Assembly (NCBI RefSeq): GCF_011386835.1
Contig: NC_088800.1
Location: 19,688,572-19,752,571, forward strand
Direction: 5' to 3'
Length of the DNA: 64,000 nt
Source: Chrysemys picta bellii
Taxonomy: Eukaryota > Chordata > Testudines > Emydidae
A program made the translations under genes and the position numbers. Positions 54,460-64,000 of the stretch are shown in pieces. Positions within the stretch are counted from its first letter, which is position 1. Every line of letters begins with the position of its first letter. The notes beneath the pieces are model-generated. The model saw nothing but the letters and a program-made list of their open reading frames with translations. It did no database searches and was not told where the DNA came from.

Positions 54460-54591
54460 GTCAATAATTCACATCAAACATCAGAGTTAGCTAGGACCAT
54501 GCATAATAGCATCAGTTGGATTGAGAATTTACGTAAGAAAACAGCAGAGACAGTGAACAGCTTCAGTAGTGACAGAACTGTGAAACTGTGA
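54460..54591 (+). pseudogene. Former or alternative C-terminal tail of ATP8B4 beyond the TGA
   Basis: These 44 codons, in frame with the terminal exon, contain no other stop until TGA at 54589-54591. Alignment with the mammalian tail as I remember it keeps spacing codon for codon. They are either lost coding sequence, or are translated in animals that lack the TGA allele. Confidence 0.6.
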
Positions 54592-55142
54592 GTCCAAGAA
54601 GAAAAGAAAAGTTTATTTTAAAAAACTGTGGCCATATCTTTGCACTGTTTGCCACTTTGTAAACATTAAGCATGAAATTTCCACATGTGCTGAGTACTAT
54701 AGCGGAAGTGTCTAACCCACCATATTTTACAGCATGTTCAAGAATGTTGTCAGCACACAATATTTTCAAAGGGAATCTCTTGTTTTTTTTAATTTTTTCC
54801 TTTTTCTGAAAAGCGTTTACCATAGCAAAACAATGTGTGTAGATGCTTCAAGAGGTTGGACTATCCATGAGAATATCTGTAAGAAATTTCCCTCAAAGTT
54901 AAGGGAAAATGCAGTATTCAAATACTTGAATTAGTCATATATTCCAGTATAATTATTTCATACTGCTGAAGTCAGGGGCATTTAAAAAAACGGTTAGAAT
55001 GAAACCATGGTAAAAAGTCATTAACCTCTTTTTAACTGACTTGTATTTATTTAAACAATATAAAAGTTTCAAAGTCAAATGATTTCAGGGGGTATATTTT
55101 TTAATATTTGAAATTAAGTTTTTAAATTGAAACCAAAATAAA
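54592..55142 (+). other. Probable ATP8B4 3' UTR with poly(A) signal
   Basis: AT-rich sequence after the tail. A canonical AATAAA lies at 55137-55142 and another at 56433-56438. No coding potential is apparent. The actual cleavage site cannot be read from sequence alone. Confidence 0.55.
55137..55142 (+). promoter_or_regulatory. Poly(A) signal AATAAA, candidate for ATP8B4
   Basis: Canonical hexamer about 550 bp after the tail. Position only; use is not shown. Confidence 0.4.
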
Positions 55143-57689
55143 ATACTGTGTAATTATACAATATCTGTCCATATGTGCAGAGTGTTTGTTGTTTGCATTC
55201 ACTTCTATTTTATCTGCTGTTTAGTAATTAAGTGCATAGTTTGAAGTTACGGCATAACTCTTTCAGGTTAATTCCTGCTGAGATATAATGGACCCGATTC
55301 CCTTCTCTGCTCTGATGTAAATTAGAAATGACTTTAGAGAATTCAATGGAATTACAAAAGCATAAATGGGAAGAGAATCAGCTCCAACTTTTCTTTTGTT
55401 GTCTTTAGCACCTTGGAAGGTTTTACTCTGCCTGTTGAAAAGAGAAATGCCTGTAAAGGTACATCTACACTACAGCGGGGAGTCGATTTAAGATACGCAA
55501 ATTCAGCTACGTGAATAGCGTAGCTGAATTCGACGTATTGCAGCCGACTTACCCCGTTGTGAGGACGGCGGCAAAATCGACTTCTGCCGCTTTTTGTCGG
55601 CGGCGCTTACTACCACCTCCGCTGGTGGAGTTAGAGCACCGATTTGGGGATCGATTGTCGCGTCCCAACAGGACGCGATAAATCGATCCCCGAGAGGTCT
55701 ATTTCTACCCGATTCAGGCGGGTAGTATAGACCAGACCTAAGGAGGGGCTTTATCAGATTCTGTGTGGAATCTAGGAAATCTGCTTTACAATTCTCTGTT
55801 TTTAGAGATCTCACAAAACACTGTACTTTTCAATGTAAGTCACTGTAAAAATATAGCAGAGGACTAGCTTAATTTTAAAAAGGATTGATATGCCCTTATA
55901 TTACTTTGCACCTTAGCTACCTTATGATGGAAATTGGGATTTGGGGGACTGTAAGAATTTTATACTGTAGATGTTGAGACTATATATTATCAGAATTGTA
56001 AAAATTCCAGTTCTGGATTTTGAACACCCAATTTTTTTGGTGGTATATCCAGGGTTTTGGTCGGGTTCCATCCATGATACACATGTATCAGTAGCTAGTT
56101 CCCAGTTTAAATAATTTATAGACGAGAGGAAAGGAATTCAAAATATGAGCTTCCAGCTAACTCTTCTTCAGGGAGGATAGAAGATTGTAAGCAGAGAATT
56201 CCCTTTTATATTGTTTAGCTTCAGTATATTGAGATAGAAGATTTTTAATACTATTTAATACAGCTAAATGGTAACTGAAGTCAATGAGGAAAAAACTCCA
56301 TTTAGCTTTTAGAAGAAACTGAACTATACTTTGTATAGGTTTATGTTTAAAATATACCTTCACCAACTGACCCAGTGTGATGTCACCAAAGGGAACCTAA
56401 ATTTTAGGTATTGCAAATTCTAATGAACAAAAAATAAAGATTTGAAGATTAAAATAGCCAGGGGTATTTGTCTTACATATTTTATTTTTCTTTGGATTTG
56501 TGCATGATTATTTTGGGTAGAAGTAATATATAATCATGTTGAGCATTAATTTCCCAATCTGGCACAAATATCCATAAATTTGCAACACTTCAGTGTGTTT
56601 CTTCCAGCACAGAGAAATCATTCTGTCAAAGTCTGTACTGATTTATATCCTATGTAATTCTGTTCAAGCTAAAGGGATTGCATGCAGTATAAATTACCAC
56701 AGAATTTGGCGTATTATCCTTTGCAAGCTATCAGGCCCAACATTTTAGTGAAATGACTTGGAACAATCCAAATGCTTAAGCCTGCAAATAATAAAAGAAC
56801 ATAATAAACGAGGTTTTAATATTGCTTATTTGTAGATCAATAATTGCCATGTTTAGGTCCTATAAAAGAAAAAAAGAGCATTTCCAAATTTCAAACGTTT
56901 TGCAAAATAAATGTTCATATAGGTTAAGTGGTATGAGGTATAAATTATTTTTAAAACATACTTATAATTAATTGACAATTACACAAAAGAATGGACCATG
57001 GAGAATAGAAAGATGTTGAAATGCTGGCAACTATTTTGTAATCATTGCATTAGCAAAACAAGTTCTTAACAAAGTTGATGAAAAACAGTATCATTCTGTA
57101 GTTTCTAAAGAAAAATAAGTTTCAGTGTTAAATTTTGTAGTTTTAAGACCAGTCAGACTTTGCTGTTTTAGGAATGTTTATTAAATACTTGTCAGGTAAA
57201 TTTGTTAGTAATGGCTTTATTTAACCAATCAATGTGCCCAGTTAAACAAGAGGTATGTATCAGGAAGATACTCCAAAAGTGCTTCAAGAGACAACTCCCA
57301 ATGGGAACCCCAAACTGTATTTATTTGACAGGACAGTTGACCGATTTCATCCATGATAACTCCAAGCACTTGAACAGAATCATATACCCAATTATACCAG
57401 ACCGCATTTGGCCTGATATGTTTTTGTGTTAGATCCCTTAAAAGGTATATCTTAGGTAATGAGAATATTTAAAGCTGTGTAAGTTTCATTCCAAATTGTC
57501 TGAACTCTCTTGTAATAGAAAACATTTTGAATGTTTATGTATTGTTTCATAATTTATTTAAATCATGTATGTCCTCAATATTTTTTACAAATATACTATT
57601 TATAAGTATTAATAATATATTTGGTTTGTGTTTTATGCCTTTATGAAAATGTTGTGATTAACTGATAGATCATATCAAAGCACATTAGC
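55143..57689. other. Intergenic sequence downstream of ATP8B4
   Basis: Contains the Harbinger MITE at 55457-55738. Elsewhere AT-rich with a second AATAAA at 56433-56438, so part may be an extended 3' UTR. No gene recognised. Confidence 0.6.
55457..55738. mobile_element. Harbinger-type MITE
   Basis: Ends AGGTACATCTACACTAC and, on the complementary strand at the right, GGTCTGGTCTATACTAC, with TAA on both sides (55454-55456 and 55739-55741). The interior has a palindrome (AATTCAGCTACG / CGTAGCTGAATT). The TIR core TCTA(C/T)ACTA is shared with the autonomous element at 37181. Confidence 0.75.
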
Positions 57690-58712
57690 TTTTGCGAACA
57701 GGGGCTGCTAACAGGAAGTTTCGCAAGGGAGTTCTCCAGGTGAAGGAGGAGCAATACAGCACTCTTTTGGGATAAGTGACTGTCTGTAGTGTGTGTTTGT
57801 TTGTGTTTGGGGGTTACTTGCTGTGTGCTGAGCTTGTGTGCTGAGCTTGTGTTTGTCAGTCTGTTTGTTTGTTTGGTTGGTTGAAAGACCGTGTGCTGTG
57901 GCTGGCAGTTGGAAGCTGTGAGCTTCAAAGGAAGATTTGATAGCTAGAAGTCTCTGGTAAGTGGCTGAGCCTTAATCAGTAGGTGGGGCATTCATACAGG
58001 CCAGGGCTTTATAAAGCAGCGCACAAGCGACCAGGGAGCTTTTGCGATCAGGGAGTTTGGAAGGGGAGTGGGAAGGGGGCGAGGGTCCCTTGCCGGTTCT
58101 ATCTGTTTTCCCTTTATTCCCCTTAAAACCTATAAACCAACTACATTCAAAACTTCTTGCTTAAACAACCCTTTCAGCGGACAGGGGGCTGCAGACGGGA
58201 GTTTGACAGAGGGAGGCTTACGATGGTTAGGAAGACCCGCAACACCTGTGCCAGCACTGCTTCTGTCTCCTCCACCTGCGCCTGTAGCCAGACAGAGCGC
58301 CTGAGCATGGATGCTTCTACCCAGATCCTGGTGTGGTTTTGCAGAGACTGTAACTTGCAATTTCCACTTACTGATATCCAGGCTGGGGGGACCATCCAAT
58401 GTGAAAGGTGCCTGCTGGTGGAATCTCTCAGGCAGCAGGTGGGAGAGCTACAGGAGGAGGTGGCTAGGTTGAGGAGCATCCGAATCCACGAGCAATTCCT
58501 GGACAGTGTCCATGTGGAGACAGCTGAGGTAGCTGTCCCAGTACACAGGACTGCTGATACACCACTGGTGGAGGAGGAGATGGCTCAGGGTGGACACTGG
58601 CAGCTGGTTACTTCTGGCAGCAGGCAGTGCACCACCCCTGCTCTGAACCCTCCCGCTGTGGTAATAGGTAACCGTTATGCTCTTCTTGATACAGGAAAGA
58701 AGGAATCACCCC

Positions 58713-59178
58713 CAGGGCCGGCTCCAGGCACCAGGCAACCAAGCACATGCTTGGGGCGGCACCTGGTAAGGGGCGGCGGGGGGAGCGCGGCGCGGCATTC
58801 CGCGGGGGGGGGGGGCGCTCCAGCGGCGCGGTGCTTGGCGGGAGGGCCGGCTCCGGCGGCACGGCGCTCGGGGGGGTTTCCGGTGGCGCTCGGCAGGGGG
58901 CAGGGGCGGGCTCCGGCGGCACGGCGCTCGGCGGGGGGGGCGGTGCGGGGCGCGGCGCTCGGGGGGGCGGTTCCGGCGGCGCTCGGCAGGGGGGGGCGGG
59001 CTCTGGCGGTACGGCACTCGGCGGGGGGGCAGTGCAGGGCGCGGCGCTGGGGGGGTGGTGTTCCGGCGGCGTGGTGCTTGGGGGGGGGGTTCCGGCGGCG
59101 CAGCGCTTGGCGGGGGGGGCTCGGAGGCGGCGCTTTTTTTTGCTGCTTGGGGCAGCAAAAAAGTTAGAGACGGCCCTG
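58713..59178. mobile_element. hAT MITE, CAGGGCCGGCTCCAGG family, copy 2
   Basis: 466 bp, ends CAGGGCCGGCTCC and GAGACGGCCCTG, flanked by a perfect 8-bp duplication ATCACCCC (58705-58712 and 59179-59186). Inserted in CR1 ORF1. The interior (58760-59125) is a G-rich minisatellite. Confidence 0.88.
58760..59125. repeat. G-rich minisatellite inside the hAT MITE
   Basis: Irregular repeats of words such as GGCGCTCGG, TTCCGGCGGC and GGCACGGCGCTCGG separated by G runs of 6-11. It produces long spurious Gly/Ala/Arg and Pro/Ala frames on both strands. Multiple G runs make G-quadruplexes plausible. Confidence 0.8.
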
Positions 59179-59889
59179 ATCACCCCCTACAGTAAAGGAG
59201 GAGAAGCCTCGTACCCCTAAGGCTGGGAGGTCTGCTGCCACCACTACGAATAGGAAACGTAGGGTAGTGGTGCTCGGAGACTCTCTGCTGAGGGGGATGG
59301 AGGCGCCCATCTGTCGCCCTGACATTTCACCTCGGGAGATATGCTCCCTGCTGGAAGCCCGTATCCGAAATGTTACAGAGTCATTGTCGAGGATTATCCA
59401 GCCCTCTGACTACTACCCCATGCTACTCATCCATGTGGGCACAAATGATACTGCGTGGTGTGACACTGAGCGGATCAAAAGTGACTACAGGGCTCTGGGA
59501 GTACGGGTGAAGTAGTTTGGAGCGCAGGTGGTATTCTCGTCGATTCTTCCTGTCAAAGGTAGGGGCCCAGGCAGAGACAGATGCATCATGGAGGTGAATG
59601 CCTGGCTGCAAAGATGGTGTCACCAGGAGGGCTTTGGCTTCCTCGACCACGGGATGCTATTCGAGGAAGGACTGCTAGGCAGAGATGGCGTTCACCTTTC
59701 GAGGAGGGGAAAGACCCTATTTGGACACAGACTGGCTAATCTAGTGAGGAGGGCTTTAAACTAGGTTCGATAGGGACAGGTGTGCAAAGCCCACAGGTAA
59801 GTGGGGAACACGGAGATCAGGGAGATGGGTCGGAAACGAGAGGGAGTGTGGGCTATATCGGCAGAGAGAAAGGAGGGTCAGGACAAAAC

Positions 59890-62592
59890 TAGGAGGAAAG
59901 ATCAAACCAGTATCTTAGATGCCTATATACAAATGCGAGAAGTATGGGTAATAAGCAGGAAGAACTGGAAGTGCTAATAAAGAAATACAACTGAGATTGT
60001 TGGCATCACTGAAACTTGGTGGGATAATACACATGATTGGAATGTTGGTGTGGATGGGTACAGCTTGCTCAGGAAGGATAGACAGGGGGAAAAGGGAGGA
60101 GGTGTTGCCTTATATATTAAAAATGTACACACTTGGACTGAGGTAGAGATGGACATAGGAGATGGAAGTGTTGAGAGTCTCTGGGTTAGGCTAAAAGGGG
60201 TAAAAAACAAGGGTGATGTCATGCTAGGAGTCTACTACAGGCCACCTAACCAGGTGGAAGAGGTGGATGAGGCTTTTTTTTAAACAACTAACAGAATCAT
60301 CCAACAAATTCTTGGACTGCATTGCAGACAACTTTTTATTTCAGAAGGTTGAAAAAGCTACTAGGGGGGAAACTGTTCTAGACTTGATTTTAGCAAATAG
60401 GGAGGAACTCGCTGAGAATTTGAAAGTAGAAGGCAGCTTGGGTGAAAGTGATCATGAAATCATAGAGTTTGCAATTCTAAGGAAGGGTAGAAGGGAGAAC
60501 AGCAAAATAGAGACAATGGATTTCAGGAAGGCAGATTTTGGGAAGCTCAGAGAGCTGATAGGTAAGGTCCCATGGGAATCAAGACTGAGGGGAAAAACAA
60601 CTGAGGAGAGTTGGCAGTTTTTCAAAGGGACACTATTAAGGGCCCAAAAGCAAGCTATTCTGCTGGTTAGGAAAGATAGAAAATGTGGCAAAAGACCATC
60701 TTGGCTTAACCACGAGATCTTGCATGATCTAAAAAATAAAAAGGAGTCATATAAAAAATGGAAACTAGGACGGATTACAAAGAATGAATATAGGCAAACA
60801 ACACAGGAATGCGGGGGCAAGATTAGAAAGGCAAAGGCACAAAATGAGCTCAAACTAGCTACAGGAATAAAGGGAAACAAGAAGACTTTTTATCAATACA
60901 TTAGAAGCAAGAGGAAGACCAAAGACAGGGTAGGCCCACTGCTTAGTGAAAAGGGAGAAACAGTAACAGGAAACTTGGAAATGGCAGAGATGCTTAATGA
61001 CTTCTTTGTTTCGGTCTTCACCGAGAAGTCTGAAGGAATGCCTAACCTAGTGAATGCTAATGGGAAGGGGGTAGGTTTAGCAGATAAAATAAAAAAAGAA
61101 CAAGTTAAAAATCACTGAGAAAAGTTAGATGCCTGCAAGTCACCAGGGCCTGATGAAATGCATCCTAGAATATTCAAGGAGCTAATAGAGGAGGTATCTG
61201 AGCCTCTAGCTATCATCTTTGGAATATCATGGGAGACAGGAGAGATTCCAGAAGACTGGAAAAGGGCAAATATAGTGCCCATCTATAAAAAGGGAAATAA
61301 AAACAACCCAGGAAACTACAGACCAGTTAGTTTAACTTCTGTGCCAGGGAAGATAATGGAGCAAGTAATTAAGGAAATCATCTGCAAACACTTGGAAGGT
61401 GGTAAGGTGATAGGGAACAGCCAGCATGGATTTGTAAAGAACAAATCACGTCAAACCAATCTGATAGCTTTCTTCGATAGGATAACGAGTCTTGTGGATA
61501 AGGGAGAAGCTGTGGATGTGGTATACCTAGACTTTAGTAAGGCATTTGATACGGTCTCGCATGATATTCTTATCGATAAACTAGGCAAATACAATTTATA
61601 TGGGGCTACTATAAGGTGGGTGCATAACTGGCTGGATAACCGTACTCAGAGAGTTGTCATTAATGGTTCCCAATCCTGCTGGAAAGGCATAACGAGTGGG
61701 GTTCCGCAGGGGTCTGTTTTGGGACCAGCTCTGTTCAATATCTTCATTAACGACTTAGATATTGGCATAGAAAGTACGCTTATTAAGTTTGCGGGTGATA
61801 CCAAACTGGGAGGGATTGCAACTGCTTTGGAGGACAGGGTCATAATTCAAAATGATCTGGACAAATTTGGAGAAATGGTCTGAGTTAAACAGGATGAAGT
61901 TTAACAAAGACAAATGTGAAGTGCTCCACTTAGGAAGAAAAAATCAGTTTCACACATACAGAATGGGAAGAGACTGTCTAGGAAGGAGTACGGCAGAAAG
62001 GGATCTAGGAGTTATAGTGGACCACAAGCTAAATATGAGTCAATAGTGTGATGCTGTTGCAAAAAAAGCAAACATGATTCTGGGATATATTAACAGGTTT
62101 GTTGTGAGCAAGACACGAGAAGTCATTCTTCCGCTCTACTCTGCTCTGGTTAGGCCTCAGCTGGAGTATTGTGTCCAGTTCTGGGTACCGCATTTCAAGA
62201 AAGATGTGGAGAAATTGGAAAGGGTCCAGAGAAGAGCAACAAGAATGATTAAAGGTCTTGAGAACATGACCTATGAAGGAAGACTGAAAGAATTGGGTTT
62301 GTTTAGTTTGGAAAAGAGAAGACTGAGAGGGGACATGATAGCAGTTTTCAGGTATCTAAAAGGGTGTCATAAGGAGGAGGGAGAAAACTTGTTCACCTTA
62401 GCCTCCAAGGATAGAACAAGAAGCAATGGGCTTAAACTGCAGCAAGGGAGGTCTAGGTTGGACATTAGGAAAAAGTTCCTAACTGTCAGGGTGGTTAAAC
62501 ACTGGAATAAATTGCCTAGGGAGGTTGTGGAATATCCATCTCTGGAGATATTTAAGAGTAGGTTAGATAAATGTCTATCAGGGATGGTCTAG
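59890..62592 (+). pseudogene. CR1 ORF2 (endonuclease-reverse transcriptase), multiply broken
   Basis: Endonuclease part: EIVGITETWWDNTHDWNV (catalytic Glu) and GGGVALYIKN. The expected GDFN-type segment between KQLTESSNK and FLDCIADNF is missing. RT part: CKSPGPDEMHPRIFK, YRPVSLTS, VVYLDFSKAFDTVSHD (catalytic Asp), SGVPQGSVLGPALF, then FAGDTKL where FADD is expected. C-terminal part: [20 protein letters not shown] and [20 protein letters not shown]. Lesions: frameshifts near 59992, 60280 (T run) and 61870, TGA at 61116-61118, TAG at 62044-62046. Confidence 0.85.
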
Positions 62593-62682
62593 ACAGTATT
62601 TGGTCCTGCCATGCTGGCAGGGGACTGGACTCGATGACCTCTCGAGGTCCCTTCCAGTCCTAGAATCTATGAATCTATGAAA

Positions 62683-63391
62683 ACCAGCTGCTTTTATTCT
62701 ATGGCGATGAACACTATAGAAATGCTGTTAAAAATTAAATAAGTGCATTCTAGTAGATGGAAGATGCTGGTTTTCTAGTGAAAGAAAAAAAGGTCTAATT
62801 TTTTTCAGTAATATTGAGTATCCTGGGTTCCCATCAAAATCAATGGGAACTGTGGGCAACTTGCACATTTGAAAATCAGGCAGAAGTTTGGATGCAGCTC
62901 TTCAAGGTTATGGAGGATACTTTTTCAACCTTTTGGAATTTCTCAGGCAGCCACCCAAAATACGGGTTGCTCTTCTTCCAAAATGCATATACAAAACTGT
63001 TATATTTAGATATGTTTCTAAGAGCTTTGTCATTTATATTAGCTTTTGTTATATTTAACAATGGGCTTCTTAGTGCCTTACCTACCTTCAAAGCAAACAG
63101 TTAATAGGACTCCCCTCCTAAGTGGGCAGGAAGTATAGCTATCCCTCCATCACACACCAGAATCCATAAACTAAGGTCAAGCAAATACCTGGTAAGGAAC
63201 ATGAACCTTGCACAGAAGGTCAGCAAACTCGCACTCTAATAATCCCCTAAGTTCCACAGCTGAGAAGCTTTCCGCCTCTGTTATCAAGTGCAAAACTGGG
63301 CACAGTCAACCAGAATGCCTCAGCTAATCTTAGTCATCATCACAATGCACAGAGAGAGGGGCTTTCTCTCCGCTTGGACTGAAACCTAGTG
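62683..63391. other. Intergenic sequence
   Basis: No gene or named repeat recognised; a small palindrome GTTCCCATCAAAATCAATGGGAAC is at 62828-62851. Confidence 0.5.
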
Positions 63392-63799
63392 TGACAAAGT
63401 TCCTCCTCTATCTTGGTGGGTCCTGCGCTTATTGGCGGATTTTCTTGCCTCAGAGATTCACCATGTGGGTTGGGGAACAGCCCAGAGACCTTCCCCTCTG
63501 GAAGAACCCACAGTCCAGGTCAATTGGGAGGTTTGGGGGGAACCCAGGCCCGCCCTCTTCTCCGGGTTCCAGCCCAGGGCCCTGTGGACTGCAGCTGTCT
63601 ATAGTGCCTCCTGTAACAGCTGCATGACAGCTACAACTCTCTGGGCTACTTCCCCATGGCCTCCTCCAAACACCTTCCTTATTCTCACCACAGGACCTTC
63701 CTCCTGGTGTCTGATAACACTTGTGCTCCTCAATCCTCCAGCAGCACACCCTCTCACTCTCAGCTCCTTGTGCCTCTTGCTCCCAGCTTCTCACACTCG
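63392..63799. mobile_element. LTR fragment of a retroelement
   Basis: Starts TGTGACAAAGTTCCTCCTC and continues through GCGCTTATTGGCGGATTTTC, GGAACAGCCCAGAGACCTTC and CTCCTCCAAACACCTTCC. I recall this as an abundant turtle LTR beginning with TGTGACA. It is cut on the right by the hAT MITE; the remainder lies outside the window. Confidence 0.55.
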
Positions 63800-64000
63800 C
63801 AGGGACAGCTCCAGGCACCAGTTTCTCAAGCAGGTGCTTGGGGCGGCTGCTCCGGAGAGGGCGGCACGTCCAGGTATTCGGCGGCAATTCGGCGGACAGT
63901 TCCTCACTCTGCCTGGGAGTGAAGGCCCTCCCGCCGAATTGCCGCCACAGATCGCGATCGCGGCTTTTGTTTGTTTGTTTGTTTTGGCTGCTTTGGGCGG
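63800..64000. mobile_element. hAT MITE, same family, copy 3 (cut by window end)
   Basis: CAGGGACAGCTCCAGGCACC, GCAGGTGCTTGGGGCGGC and GGCGGCAATTCGGCGG match copies at 21223 and 58713. The right terminus and the 8-bp duplication are outside the window. Confidence 0.7.

Larger units (their letters stand above)
58223..59764 (+). pseudogene. CR1 ORF1 with SGNH/GDSL esterase domain, split
   Basis: The N-terminal part from ATG 58223 has CRDCNLQFPL and CERCLLVESLRQQVGELQEE, a zinc-like and coiled-coil region. It is interrupted after KKESP by a MITE (58713-59178). After the insert the frame resumes with VVVLGDSLLRGME (Ser nucleophile block), LIHVGTNDT (Gly/Asn block) and GRDGVHLSRRGKT (Asp/His block), the SGNH hydrolase set found in CR1 ORF1 proteins. 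A TAG at 59513-59515 is a second lesion. Confidence 0.82.
57690..62682 (+). mobile_element. Nearly full-length CR1 LINE, inactivated
   Basis: About 5 kb, including a GT-rich 5' region with a tandem TGTGCTGAGCTTG, ORF1 (58223-59764) with an SGNH esterase domain, a broken ORF2 (about 59890-62592) with endonuclease remnant and RT, and a 3' UTR ending GTCCCTTCCAGTCC...AATCTATGAATCTATGA. A hAT MITE sits inside ORF1. The exact 5' end is uncertain. Confidence 0.88.

Noticed and set aside
58608..59220. Long Gly- or Pro-rich ORFs on both strands near 59 kb
   Set aside because: Same artefact: the G-run minisatellite in the hAT MITE inserted in CR1 ORF1.
1..64000. CRISPR arrays, bacterial operons, rRNA or mitochondrial insertions
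   Set aside because: None of the expected repeat-spacer, ribosomal or mitochondrial gene sequences are visible.

Overview
The window is vertebrate nuclear DNA and most likely comes from a turtle or a close reptile relative. The evidence is a split P4-ATPase gene in vertebrate exon-intron style, sitting in a repeat background of CR1 LINEs, CORE-SINE (MIR) fragments, Penelope-like (PLE) tails, a DIRS element, a PIF/Harbinger transposon and GC-rich hAT MITEs. No prokaryotic feature, tRNA or rRNA gene, or CRISPR array is visible. The species call is inference; the repeat family assignments come from sequence features and recalled family knowledge, without any search.

One host gene spans the window on the + strand: the 3' two thirds of a phospholipid flippase subunit best matching ATP8B4. 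Thirteen exons between 1369 and 54459 splice with GT/AG sites and matching phases into 663 codons, running from the nucleotide-binding domain through the TGDK and GDGAND motifs to the last six membrane helices. The DKTG phosphorylation site and the first four helices lie upstream of the window. The terminal exon carries an in-frame TGA at 54457. The same frame then stays open for 43 more codons that resemble the mammalian ATP8B4 tail and end in T-V-K-L, so the stop looks like a recent CGA-to-TGA change, unless a GTGAGT donor overlapping it is used.

The introns are a museum of mobile DNA. From left to right they hold CR1 tails (340-823, 4585-5137), a pogo-like MITE (2199-2409), two palindromic PLE insertions each with one target duplication (11053-11178, 13946-14780), a third inverted PLE pair (16318-16545), a DIRS tyrosine-recombinase retrotransposon (20062-25670) with a nested hAT MITE, and a CACTA-like element (26935-29476) with a broken zinc-finger protein. 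Further right are a hAT MITE with a GC-rich minisatellite (30859-31405), an LTR element in minus orientation with only a gag remnant (33614-36087), and a complete PIF/Harbinger transposon (37181-42034).

The Harbinger is the most gene-like mobile unit. It has a TTA target duplication, an uninterrupted 427-residue DDE transposase on the + strand, and a two-exon Myb/SANT protein on the minus strand. A third, small intact reading frame (40564-40854, +) lies inside the Myb gene's intron on the opposite strand. It has a strong start context and a weak resemblance to the BEN fold, and it is my best candidate for something not described before.

Downstream of the gene (54592-64000) are a Harbinger-type MITE (55457-55738), a nearly full-length but inactivated CR1 LINE (about 57690-62682) whose ORF1 SGNH-esterase gene is split by a hAT MITE with perfect 8-bp duplication, an LTR fragment, and a third copy of the same hAT MITE family cut by the window end.
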